Origin: Alligator mississippiensis
Taxonomy: Eukaryota > Chordata > Crocodylia > Alligatoridae
Direction of reading: 5' to 3'
DNA: 64,000 nucleotides
NCBI RefSeq assembly: GCF_030867095.1
Contig: NC_081830.1
Span: 35,571,832 to 35,635,831 of the forward strand
Positions within the stretch are counted from its first letter, which is position 1. Each line of letters starts with the position of its first letter. The position numbers and the translations under genes were made by a program. The notes beneath the pieces were generated by a model that saw only the letters and a list, made by a program, of their open reading frames with translations, was not told where the DNA came from and made no database searches. Shown here piece after piece: positions 34,783 to 45,336 of this stretch.

Positions 34783-35590
34783 TCAGTCAGTTCAGTGACA
34801 AAGTGAGCAGAGAAAGACCTTGGAGGTATCGGTGCTTTGGGGGATCTCGATTACTGGCTGGTGAAAAGGAGATTTGACAGATCAACTGGGCATGAGCAAA
34901 GAATCTTGGCAAGAGAAATTTAAATGTGACACAAGATGAGGAAACTTCCACAAAGATAACTTTAGTAAGTTTGCTACATCAATGCAAGGTCTTGTCTCAG
35001 TAAGTTGCAGAGGAGATTTAGGAATATAAAAGTTGGAAAACCTGGCTGAACATTATGTATAATATTATACTAAATATTATGTATAATGTATTTTAAGCTA
35101 CAAGAATGACAAATTTTTTCGTGGTTTTTTTTTTCCTATTATTTCAGTTAAAGATTACAGGTTATTGGGAGGTGGGTGAGGAATGGGACCTCCAGAGAAT
35201 TAATCTTTTTATAGAATATTTTTGATCTCACAAATTACATTTGTTTCTTTTAGCAGAAAATTTCCAGGTGAGACCAACTGAAAATGGTAGACTTTCAGAT
35301 TAAAAAAAAAAAGACAACCTGAGTGGTTGCTGGGTAAATATTTTTTTTCAGTTTTTTAATGAAATATCAAAATATTATATTTTAGGTAAGTTCTTCTCAG
35401 GGAAAAAATAATTTATTAAAACCACATTTTCCAAAGAGAAAAAAAATAATGGAAAGTCTACTTTCTTACTATGAAATTTCACAATCAGATCAGGAGAATT
35501 CCTGATGGGAATATCAAAGCCACTGAGTTTGTTACTCTCCTCTTTACAACTGCCCTTGTTCCATTATATACAGAACTTGCACAATGCACT
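34783..35590 (+). repeat. OR14 upstream leader, segmental duplicate of 22733-23526
   Basis: Collinear with 22733-23526 and ending at an equivalent splice acceptor (atatacag, ag at 35572-35573) followed by aacttgcacaatgcactggga, the first bases of the receptor exon. The next bases are an inserted element rather than the expected ATG region. Confidence 0.75.
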
Positions 35591-35594
35591 GGGA

Positions 35595-36110
35595 AGGATG
35601 TGGCAGGCTGGCTGCTGGCAGCCTGGCTTGATGACTGTAGCCGGGTGACTCAGACCAATTGGTGGGGGCATGTCCCTTCCCCACCAATCAGGAGAAGGCA
35701 GGAAGAAGGCTTGCCCCACCCTGATCCAGGGGCAAGGTGAAGAGGAGGACCTGAAGGGGAACTAACCTCTCAGGCTTTCCCATTACTTTGCTTTCAATCT
35801 GGGGGTGGAACCTCCAGAAGGGATAAAAGCCAGTATGCCCAGCACACTGAGTGGCTTTGACAAGGGATGATGAAGATGGGGTTGCAGATTGCTTGGGTTT
35901 ACAGTTAATAAGAGTCACTGTTTTTATAAACTTATATTTGTAAACAACATATATAAATATACGTACATGTTTTATACTGTATTGTAAAATTAAATCTGTA
36001 AATAGTTAAGAATCACTGGGTGTCCCTGGTCTGTGCTCTGCTCTGTAGGGAAGGGAGGTGAGCTGGCCTGAAGCTAGACCATCATGCTTCCACAGCTCAA
36101 TCACACCCAC
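35595..36110 (+). mobile_element. LTR-like insertion in an OR leader
   Basis: The bases between the leader's exon start and the OR coding start do not match the other OR14 copies. They begin tgtggcagg, contain a TATA-like box (gggataaaagcc, about 35820) and AT-rich U5-like DNA, and end in a CA-rich stretch near 36110. That resembles a solo LTR on the + strand. I could not find a target duplication, so the borders and the class are tentative. Confidence 0.4.
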
Positions 36111-36145
36111 TAACATCCCTTCATTTGGAGAGCGGGGGACCAGCC

Positions 36146-36328
36146 ATGTACCACTTAGGCTACACCTCTGTAACTGAGTTCCTCCTCCTGGGCTTCTCTG
36201 ACACTCAGGAGCTGCAAATCTTACGCTTCATCACCTTTCTAGCAGCATATTTGGCAGTCCTGGTGGGAAACTTCCATGTTATCACTGCTGTAATTATGGC
36301 CCACCACCTCCACTGCCACATGTACTAG
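36146..36328 (+). pseudogene. olfactory receptor 5' fragment, OR14-like
   Basis: An ATG at 36146 opens MYHLGYTSVTEFLLLGFSDT, followed by helix 1 (LAVLVGNFHVIT) and the loop HHLHCHMY. The frame then hits TAG where an unrelated element begins (agggctgtgcgaaa). The remaining 250 residues of a receptor are absent here and are not seen on the far side of the insertion. The start context differs from the other OR14 copies because of the upstream LTR-like insertion. It is a dead fragment. Confidence 0.82.
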
Positions 36329-36420
36329 GGCTGTGCGAAACAGCACTGTTCCATTTTGACTTGTGTTTTGACATTTTGATTGAACAGCGTTTCATTTTGA
36401 ATTTAATTTTGACTCAAAAC

Positions 36421-37182
36421 TGTGCGGGCCAGGAGCAGTCTGAGGCCCTCAGAGGCACGCGGCAGGCTGTGGCCAGAAGCCCTGGCACGCGGGTTGGGGA
36501 ATGCAGGCCGGCGGACTAGAATTAGGCACGGACGCGTAGCGGTTGATTAAAGATTATTTTACTTACACCGTAGATGGTCACGGTGCAGGCAGGAAAAACT
36601 TGCTTGCATTGCAGTTACAGACAGACACGTTAAGTTTGCTACTCTCCAGAACACGAACTCGAACAAGACCTGCAGAAAACTCGAGCCTCTTGAAATAACT
36701 CAGACAGAGCTCTGGATACACACACACACGAAGCTTGCTAGGCTCCGTGGAAAAAGCGCGCAGGGAAGGGGTTCGTCGAGGGATCGCGCTCAGCGATGGG
36801 GAGAGGCCAGAGGTTGATCAGACCCCTATAGCCTTCTTAAGGCACACGCTGGGTCCATTAGACTCCACAGCGCTTAGAGTTCTTCATGAGACGTGAAGTC
36901 CTCCTCCTCCAAGAGATGGTTGTGGAGTCCTCCAACTTGGGTGGAAACCGCTCAAGCCTCTTATACGGCTAGCAAGCCAATCGCTAGCCACCACGTGGGA
37001 ATAATTTAGAACTGGCCAATAGTGGGACACAAATTTGCATGCGGGTGGCAGGAACTCCTTTGCACCAGGGTTTTCTCTTTGCAACTGAGAAATGCACCCT
37101 GCAAAGAAAGCTCCTCGTGGTGGGAAATAATTTACTAGTGCCGAAGTGTACACACACAAAATCACACCCTTGGGTTGTGACA
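36421..37182 (-). mobile_element. solo LTR with perfect 5-base target duplication
   Basis: The unit begins tgtgcgggcc and ends ttgtgaca, with TG..CA termini. It is flanked by aaaac at 36416-36420 and again at 37183-37187, an exact 5-base target duplication. On the - strand a TATA-like box (cgtataagagg, about 36965) comes before an AT-rich poly-A-signal-like stretch (aaaataatctttaat, about 36545). This suggests that the LTR reads on the minus strand. No internal retroviral genes remain, as expected after recombination between two LTRs. It lies inside the element at 36329-38245 and so is younger. Confidence 0.8.
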
Positions 37183-37317
37183 AAAACCACTGTTCCATTT
37201 CGTTTTGTCAAAACAGTTTAGCTGTTTCAATGCTGTTTCGACGTTTTGCCCATAGGCTATAATGGGGAATCTTGAAACAGCCTATAACTTTATTATTTCT
37301 GGGCCTGATTTGGATGA

Positions 37318-37940
37318 AACTTGCAGGAATGGTAGCCCCTTCTGAGGGAAGGAAGCCTGCCAAGTTTCATGGAGATAGGTGCAGGGGTTTCAGGGAAACT
37401 GCACCTCAAATTCTTGAAAGCAAAAATGCATGTCACGTGTATGTGTTAAACCACAGTGGGGTCAAAACTGCAGGCTTGCTAGCCCCTGCTGAGGCCACAA
37501 AGCTTGCCAGCTTTCAAGGAGATAGGTGCAGGAGTTTGGGGGAAGCTGCACCTCAAGCTGCAGACAAGCAAAATTCATGACGTAGGTGACCCTGTGTGTG
37601 TTAAGGCGCAGCAGGGTGAAAACTGCAGGGGTGGTGGACCCTGCTGAGGCCACAATGCGTGCCAGCTTTCAAGGAGATAGATTCAGGGGCTTCTGTGTTC
37701 TGGGGCCCTGCACCTCTGGCTGCTGACAGGCAAAACTCATGACATGGGTGCTTGTGGGACTGTGTCTGTCTTGGGGCACAGTGGGGTGAAAACTGCAGAC
37801 CTGCTAGGCTCTGCTGCAGCCACAAAGCCTGCCAGCTGTCAAGGAGATTGGTGCAGAGGGAGCCTGCATTCTGGGGCCCTGCACCTCTAGCTGTTGACAG
37901 GAAAAACTTGTGACATGGGTGGGTGACACTGTGTGTGTGT
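37318..37940 (+). repeat. imperfect tandem repeat, period about 150-170 bases
   Basis: Four units begin with a ttgcagg/actgcag word at about 37320, 37467, 37621 and 37790. Each continues with ccctgctgaggccacaa-like text, gccagctttcaaggagatag, and a gcacctcaagctg-type ending. The units are noncoding and somewhat diverged. Confidence 0.75.
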
Positions 37941-38245
37941 TAAGGTGTCCCTTCACCCAACCAATGCCAAAGCAGAAAGCAGGGCAGTTCAAACAATGCT
38001 GCCTTCTTTGCAGTTTTTCCATCCCTCCCACAGAGCACTGGGATTGGAAGGACCTCAGGGAAGGGTGACAGTCACAGGCTAGCTACACAGTCAATAACAA
38101 GAGCACTCCTCCCCCTGCTTCCCCCTCCCTCACCTTACTTTAGTTTCTGTTTCCCTGCAGGCAAGCCGAGCTAGAGTTTTGAAACTCAAAAATTTTGAAA
38201 TGTTTCGACTTGCTTCATTTCGTTTCAAGGCTGTTTTGAAGTTCT

Positions 38246-39180
38246 CTGTTGGTACCAGGTACCAAAAAATACCCTGCGGGAAAAAAGCAGGGCATGGCAC
38301 AGTCCCAGACCATGCCCTGAGGTAACTGGAGGCTCAGGTCCTCCACAGAGAAACTCTGGTAGCCAACCAGAGCATGTCTATGGCTGACGCTTTCCCTGGT
38401 GCTGAAGCACACTGCAGGCTGCAGTGACTGGGACCTGGGCTCCATTCCAGGTAAGTAGGTGGTGGGTGGGCTGGGGGAGAGGTGGGGACTACTGAGGTTG
38501 CAGGAGATCATGGGGGGGCAGCTTGGGAGGGGTGGGGCCCCCACCTGCTTCCCCCATGACTCCATCCCTCTTTTCTGGCTCCAGGCCCCTACTTGCTCCC
38601 CCGCCTGGCTCCAGCCTCCAGCTTGTCCCTCCCCCCGGCCCAGCACCAGCACCAGCTTCCAGCTCGCTCCCCCACCTGGCTTAAGCCTCCCGCACCACCC
38701 GCAGTTTACCGGCAGCAGCAGTGGTGCTCGGGGCCTCATGGCACAGTCCCTCTGTGGGGTATGGAGCAATGGGGCTCAGCCCTGGCTGCCTGGCACCTGC
38801 GCTGCCACTCCTGCATTGCACAGGTGTGGCCTAGCTTGGTAGGGCACTGCATGGCACCACGCACTGTTAGGCAGCTCGGGGCTGCTGGGGCTGTCACTGT
38901 TCAGCCTGAGTGGTTCTGAGCTGCCTAACAGTGCACAGTACTGAACAGCGCCCTGCTGAGCCATGCCACACCCGTGCAATACAGCAGCAGCAGCAGCAGC
39001 ACAGTGCAGGTGCCAGTCAGGTGGGGCCAAGCCCTGCTGCTCCCTCGCTGCCCTGTGCAATGCAGGGAGGCTGCGCCCTGAGCAGCCCTGATGGCTGCTG
39101 CTGGTGGTGGTGAGTGCAGGTCATGTGAGAAGGCCAGGACTGGGGGCGGGGAGTCAAACTGGGTCGATCAGCCAGTACAA
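38246..39180. other. GC-rich noncoding DNA with a short CAG run
   Basis: GC-rich, C-rich stretches with long chance open frames on both strands but no protein motif. A pure CAG run lies at about 38984-39002. I recognise no exon or CpG-island promoter with confidence. Confidence 0.4.
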
Positions 39181-39199
39181 GCTGATCCCCTTATGTGTT

Positions 39200-40150
39200 T
39201 CAAACTCCACACGTCCTAATCTTTGGCCTCTTGATGAGCAGACCCCACAGTATTTTTGGGCTTCACAGGGATCTTTAGCTTAGGTAAAAGAAGCGTTGCT
39301 ACAGAGCCCACGAGGAAGGAGGAATAGAGAAGGAAAAATATACCCAGTTACTACCAGTTTGACTATAAAAGTTATTTATTGCTAAGTATATGAAATATAT
39401 AATAGTACTAGTAGAAATAGACATGTAAAAGAAAAACAAACACAAACAATTACAGTATTACCCTGGTTTCACCAAGCACTTGGGGAAACTTAGCTCAAGC
39501 CCAACCAATACAGTTCAGTTCAGAAATTTATGCCTAGAGTGAAAAGAGAAAGAGAGTGCTGGGATCTCACCAATTCAAGGTTCTTGGGCTGCAAAGCTGA
39601 CAGGCAAAGTCCATAGCACAATCCTTGAAGGGAGATGATCTGTTCTTCCAGCATCCCAAGGAAAACAGGGGATGGTGTTAGCAAACGATTTTTTCTTCTT
39701 GAAGCACACACACTGCTGCTTTTTACAGATTTTTATACCCTCAGTTCAGCTTTTTCAAAGCATTCTCAGTAGTGTAAATCATTGTTTTTTCTATTGACAA
39801 GGGGTTATCTGGTTTGGAACATCTCAACAAACTGATTGATAATCAGGAAACACGTAAGGTTAGGGAGTACCCAGACACTTGGGAGCCAGTTTGAAATTCC
39901 TATGGATAGCAGATATACTGATGGGATATCTCATGGTTTCTCCAGAAACAATAGATATCTTGCACCTTCAGGATTTTGGATTTTTACTTGTTGTGAACAA
40001 GCCTCAGATTAGCATGACTTTTCCAGATCTTACTATAGTCTTTTAACAGACTTAAGGCAATTATTGGAGTGTTTATAACCTTTGGGCAGGAGGACTTCCA
40101 CCAGTCGTTTTGGGAAAAGTATGACAACACCTGGGATTAGGGCTCCAGCA
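39200..40150 (-). mobile_element. possible solo LTR, antisense
   Basis: On the - strand a TATA-like box (ggtataaaaatc, about 39728-39740) is followed about 355 bases later by an AATAAA signal (gcaataaataac, about 39370-39385). The arrangement matches U3-R of an LTR. The terminal bases and any target duplication could not be defined. Confidence 0.35.
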
Positions 40151-40769
40151 GGCTGGATGCTGTGATGAACCCTTAACCATTGTTCAAATGTTGCCCATAC
40201 CCCCTCTGACTCGATCTCTGTGCTTCAGCATTCCCTAACCCGGCAACTGAGTTTTAGTCAATCAAGTTTAAATAGGCCTCCCATAGTGGGACCGGGGAAT
40301 GTACGGCCCAAGATGCCTATTAAATGTAGAGGTGTGTGTGTGTCTGGGGGGGGGGCGGGAAGTCCTTTGTAAATCCAGTTTAGAACTGGTCTGATAAATG
40401 CTGAGCTGGGTGTGTGTGAACATGGGTTGATTAAGATTTAGAGCACAGATTCCCCATCATGCAGTGCTCTCCTGCTTCTCTGATCCCAGAATTCACTGCG
40501 GTCTCTGCTTCAGACTTTCTGTTCTCCATCTCGCATGTAAATGAATGGTCATCTGGTTCCATCTCAGATGCAAATGAGACCTAGGGTACTTGTTTCACAC
40601 TTGTCACCCTTATCTGGAGGGTCTTAGGTGTGTCTCTCACTGCATCCTAATCCGTTTCATTTATGTAGAGGAGGGGAGGGTGGGTGAGTCCTTTGTGAGT
40701 CAGACAGGCTGTGTCCTGTGCCAGGGTTGCCCAAGAATACAGAGCTGAGGCGTAACAATCTAGATATGC

Positions 40770-41130
40770 AGGAAGACCAGAGCTTAGCAGGGAACTCTTC
40801 TGTAAATTAAGTCACAGAAAGGAATCTTCAAAGAAGTGGAAACTTGGACAAATAACTAGGGAAGAATATAAGAGCATTGCTCGGGCCCGCAGGGATGAAG
40901 TCAGGAAGGCCAAAGCGCAATTTGAGTTGCAGCTAGCAAGGGACATGAAGGGTAACAAGAAGGGTTTCTACAAGTATGTTGGTAGCAAAAGGAGGATGAG
41001 GGACAGTGTGGGTCCCTTACTGAATGGGGGAGGCAACCTTGTGATGAGGATGCAGAAAAGGCTGAAGTGCTTAATGCCTTTTTCATCTCAGTCTTCACAG
41101 GCAAGGTCAGCTCCCAGGCTACTGAACCAA
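40770..41130 (+). mobile_element. CR1-type LINE fragment, copy 6
   Basis: The frames give ITREEYKSIARARRDEVRKA and KGFYKYVGSKRRMRDSVGPL, then a DAEKAEVLNAFFISVFTGK-type block in another frame. This is the linker between endonuclease and reverse transcriptase of CR1. Both ends are missing. Confidence 0.75.
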
Positions 41131-41134
41131 GAAC

Positions 41135-42730
41135 ACAGAGCTGAGATGTAACACATTTTATCCCTTTCCTTCCTAATCCCTATGCCCCCTCCTGTCCCCT
41201 TCCCTGCCAGGGATGGGCATATATTAATCATACATATATGAAATCGTAATGAAGTATGAAATGAAAAGAATCAGTATTTTGAATGAGTAGAATGAAATCA
41301 GAGGCAGTAAAATTCACAACTACATGCAACAACCTGCTTGGAAATCAATAGAGCTAGATTCGTTTCCCCCTGTCAGAAGGTAAGATGACATATTAACAGA
41401 GTTCTGTGGGTCCTGCACTTTTTTGATTTTTTTTTAGGTAACTTACTCTTAAGGATCAGGTGATATTTTATTATAAAAAATAGATATCTTAAGGGATTTT
41501 TAGGAATTAGAGTGGATTAGAGTTAAATTTAAACACTTAATTCCATTGTGACAGTCAAAGGAATATAATCTGACTCTTTGCCTGTACACCTCTGCTAACC
41601 CTTTTGAGCATGCTCAGAAGGATTCTGGTGAGAAGTGATCTTCTTCCACCTGGGGAGGTGTGTAACTGGGTGTAAATCCCAGGGAGCATGTTCATAGAAG
41701 AAAAGAAATAGCTTGTGACAGTTTGATGCTGAAGAATACGGACAGCACTTCCACCATGTCTAGGAAGTAAGGGATATTGGATTTTCCCACACCTTACCCA
41801 GAGGAAGTTTGTGCCTAACCTATCATCAGGACCCAAATCACTGGGTCCTGGGCTAAACATTTCCCAGAACATTGTGCAAAGATCTTCTTGGGACAAAGCA
41901 AAGTAGCCTAATATGAACAATATTTAGAGCTAAAAGAGTGAGCCAGATAGAATGAACACTGTCCTACACTGATGGAGTGCGGCATAAGAAAGAGTTAGAT
42001 AGTCCTTGCTCTCCAACGTTTTTTGGCACCTTGAATTTTTACTCATTAAATAAAATGGATAGACCATGATAGAATAGCATTTTCCCCAAGTGGGACAGGC
42101 TAAACTGAAACAAAGAAACAAACAAAAAAGCTGTGTGTGTGAGGGGGTGTCAGTTCAGATTCAAATTCCTTCAGAACGTTTTAGAAAAATGTTGTTTTGT
42201 CTTATGTGTAAATAATAAAAAAGGAAGTAAACAAGAAACAAAAAAGAAGAAAACAGGGAGACGTACAGGACATCTGTTTACCAGAATCTCAGACATTAAA
42301 CAATTCAGTTAGCCTGTCTGAGACCCAGATTCACTTCTCTTCTCCATCTGATAGAGTTGGAAATCACATCTTCTACCGGCAGGAGAAGTACCCAAACCAC
42401 TGTTCTATACAGTAGCTGGCAACTGATGACCTTTGATAGAATTTGTAAGAGATGCCCATTTTGTATGCAAAATTTAGACATCATTGAAGCTGGATCTGAA
42501 AAAAAATAGATGACCCAAATGAGTAGCCTACCTACCAGCTCTAGAGTTATGCATATTTTCTTAGTACCATGAATATTTAATTATGTTGGACAAAGTGAAA
42601 CAGCTTTCAATAAGATTGATTGAGAGCAACCTATTAGCAGGATTTTAAGATAAATAATTTTCCCCAGTAGGTTAAAAATGTGAGTACAAATACTCCCCAA
42701 ACAGAAAACGGAATTGGGCCCCCAGACAAA
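41135..42730. other. intergenic, no recognised gene
   Basis: Mostly AT-rich. A - strand open frame at 41555-41920 has no motif I recognise and no OR or transposon character. Confidence 0.35.
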
Positions 42731-42735
42731 GAAGA

Positions 42736-43510
42736 ATCATAGAAATGTGTATTGGAAGGGTCACATCTCAGCAGTTCACATCTCGCTCAACCCCCTGCTC
42801 AAAGCAGGACCAGCCCCAACTAGATCATCCCAACCAAAGCTTTGTCTAGCCGGGTCTTGAAAACCTCTAAGGACGGATCTTCCACCACCTCCCTGGGTAA
42901 CCTGTTCCAGTGTTTTGCTACCCTCCTACTGAGAAAAACCCTCCTAATATCTAACCTAAACTTCCCTTCCTGCAATTTGAGACCATTGTTCCTTGTTCAG
43001 TTGTCTGCCACCACTGAGAATAGACTAGCTCCATCTTCTTTCGAACTCCTGGTATTTGAAGGCTGATATTAAATCCCCTCTCAGTCTCCTCTTCTCTAGA
43101 CTAAAAAACCCAGTTCCCTCAGCCTCTCTGTGCAAGTCAAATCCCCAAGCCCCTTCACCATTTTGTTGCCCTCTACTGGACCCTCTCCAATTTGTTTACA
43201 TCCTTTTGGTAGTGGGGGGCCCTAAACTGAACACAGTACTCCAAATGTTGCCTCACCAGTGCTGAATAGAGAGGAATAACCACTTCCTTTGGCCTATTGG
43301 CAACACTCCTACAGATGCAGCCCAGTATGCCGTTAGCCTTCTTTGCAACAAGGGCACACTGGTGGTTCATATTCAGCTTATTGTCCACTGTAACTCCCAG
43401 GTCCTTTTCAGCAGAGCTGCTGCCCAACCAGTCATCCCCCAGCCTGTCCTGGTGCATGGGATTATTCTGTACCTCAGTGCCTTTACCCTGTGACATAGTC
43501 TTCAAGGGAG
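42736..43510 (-). mobile_element. CR1-type LINE 3' fragment, avian-like subfamily, copy 7
   Basis: The 3' end lies near 42736 (aatcatagaa on +). Reading on the - strand, the C-terminal polymerase region gives DLGVTVDNKLNMNHQCAL, ILGCICRSVANRPKEVVIPL and LEYCVQFRAPHYQKDVNKLE (43505-43173). The wording is closer to the common bird CR1 type than to the copy at 2183-4911. It is truncated at its 5' side and frameshifted in its 3' part. Confidence 0.8.
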
Positions 43511-43519
43511 TGCTTCAAG

Positions 43520-44300
43520 CAGAGCAGCTAGCTTTGCCATGTGCCCTCAGAGTTGTCTATGCCTCCTTAGTGCTTCAGTCCACAGCCCTGGCCCTCTAGG
43601 GGTCAGAAAGTAATGTTTGCCTCAGAATATCTGCCCAAGTTTCTTCTGCATTGTCCCACACCTTGAACAATGTTGCATATGTGCAGTAGCTAAGGGAGGA
43701 GATCAAACATCTGATTATACACAATATGGACAGAGCACAGAAGGTGACAGCCCTGTGATGGAGGTCAGAGGTGGAGGCAGCATTATCTCAGAATTGTTTG
43801 AGTTTATGTGGTCCAGAGAAGCCAAGTAGTAGAGGTTAAACCAGGCCATCATTGAGATGTCAGCCTCACTCCATGATATAGCAAGAGTACTATCATTCAT
43901 GGCTGCAACTTACCTGCAGTCTATGGAAGGAGCCCAGGCATGCCCTCAGATGGGGAATGCCAACAGCTGATAATAGCTGTCCACCAGAGCCAAGTCCTTT
44001 GGCTTCTTACAAAAGTGGATCTCTGGTGCCTGCCCCCTGGGCCAGCATAACTGGCCAGGAAGCACAGGCAGCCACCAAGGGTGGCAAATTGAAAGGGACA
44101 GCAAAAACAGCACACACGCACCTTGCACATGCTCGCTGAGAGCCACCCTAGGAGTCTGGGCACATGCAGAAATGAGCAGGGCAGTTCCAGCACTGCTGAA
44201 CCACTCCTCCAGAGCTCTGCCCATTCTCATTAGGGCCCAGGTCTGTTTCAAAGGAGGGTAGCAAAATCTTGTTTTCCTAGCAAAAAATCCTTATGCCAAT
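43520..44300. other. intergenic, no recognised feature
   Basis: Mixed composition with several chance open frames on both strands and no recognised motif. Confidence 0.3.
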
Positions 44301-44301
44301 C

Positions 44302-45336
44302 TGTCACAGAGCACTAAGGTGCTCTGTGCCTGAAGAGGGGAAAAACTGCTAAGGAAGGAGCCCTAGCAGTGATTAGGGAGCACAGCTGTGGGTTGCCAGG
44401 GCAACTAATGAAAGTCAGCTGGCCAGAAGGGGCAGGGCCTGGCCCTTAAAAAGCCCAGAAGTAGAGGCTTGAGGCAGTTCCTTGCCATCAGCTACAGAGG
44501 CAGGAGCTCTGGGAGCAATGATGCGGGGAGAAGCTTGACTGGAGGTACCGCTAGCAGAAAAGGGGAGCAGCTCCAATATGCTGGAGCATTGTTTAAGTTG
44601 TAGCCAGGCGGCTAGAGTTTGTGTTCTGCTTTGTTGTCTATCACCAGTGGTTTGGGTGAGGCTATTAGGGGCTGGAGGAGGCCTCATAGGAGACCCACAG
44701 TAGAGTGGGAATCCCGGCTCCAGTAAGGGCGCAGTTTACGGGGTGCTTAGACCCCAGCCCCAGAGAGGGGCGTTTGAAGAGCCCCAGTGTGGGCATAGTG
44801 AGCCCCAGAAAGGGGGAAGCACTACGGAGAAGCCCAAGTGTGGGCACAGCAAGTCCCAGAAGGGGGGCAGCACTTTTGAGAAGCCCAAGTGTGGGAGCTG
44901 AGAGCCCCAAAAAGGGGGCCGTCTTAGTGAGAGGCCCAAGTTGGGCATGGCGAGCCCCAGATAGGGGGCAGTATTATTGAGAAGCCCAAGTTTGGGCACC
45001 GGGAGCCCCTGATAGGGGGCGGCATTGTAGGGAGGCCCAAGTTGGGCACTGGAAAGCCCCAGGAGGGGGCAGCAAAGGAAGGAAGGCCCGGGGAGAACAG
45101 TAAGGGGCTGAATAGTATTGAGGCAACGGTGATTACATTGGCGAGGTTTGGACTGCGGTGTAGGGGAGGAAACGGAGCCGCAGATAGCACCCCCTAGCAG
45201 AGGGGGCAGTATAAGGGCAGCCTCCCACTAATTAATTAATTAATCTCAAGATGTGGCAGGAGAGGAGGCGGGCGGTTGCCCCAGAGACAGGTGTGCGGGC
45301 CACATTGAGGGCGGCCCCAAATGTTTACCTGTCACA
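44302..45336 (+). mobile_element. probable solo LTR carrying an internal minisatellite
   Basis: The unit starts tgtcacag and ends ctgtcaca, an imperfect inverted terminal repeat (7 of 8) with TG..CA ends. Flanks are caatc and cactc, a 5-base duplication with one mismatch. A TATA-like box (cccttaaaaagccc) lies near 44440. About 330 bases of 51-base tandem repeats occupy the centre. An attaattaatt run lies at 45228-45245. Orientation is taken from the TATA-like box and is not certain. No internal genes are present. Confidence 0.55.
44755..45085 (+). repeat. 51-base minisatellite, about 6.5 units
   Basis: The unit has the form agccccagaaagggggcagc, a variable middle, gagaagcccaagttgggca, then a short spacer. 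Successive units start at 50 to 52 base steps from about 44810 onward, and the first unit is shorter and diverged. On the - strand the period shows as a repeated GLxxPxLGLL-type chance peptide, which explains the open frames there. Confidence 0.85.

Larger units (their letters stand above)
36329..38245. mobile_element. DNA-transposon-like element with internal tandem repeats
   Basis: The unit starts tagggctgtgcgaaacagc. Both ends are AT-rich with repeated tttgaaac/gtttcaa words that are roughly inverted relative to one another (36340-36420 and 38180-38240). The middle holds an imperfect tandem array, and a solo LTR is inserted at 36421-37182. No transposase frame is visible, so it would be nonautonomous. 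The terminal inverted repeat is too degraded to assign a superfamily. Confidence 0.35.

Noticed and set aside
38215..39113. Open frames of 94-184 codons in GC-rich DNA
   Set aside because: Both strands are open in the same place and no motif or splice context is present.
41555..41920. 121-codon - strand frame
   Set aside because: No motif, no splice context and no similarity to any family I recognise.
44665..45190. Repetitive open frames rich in GL, LG and P on the - strand
   Set aside because: The 51-base minisatellite has a length divisible by three, which keeps frames open and makes a periodic peptide without being a gene.
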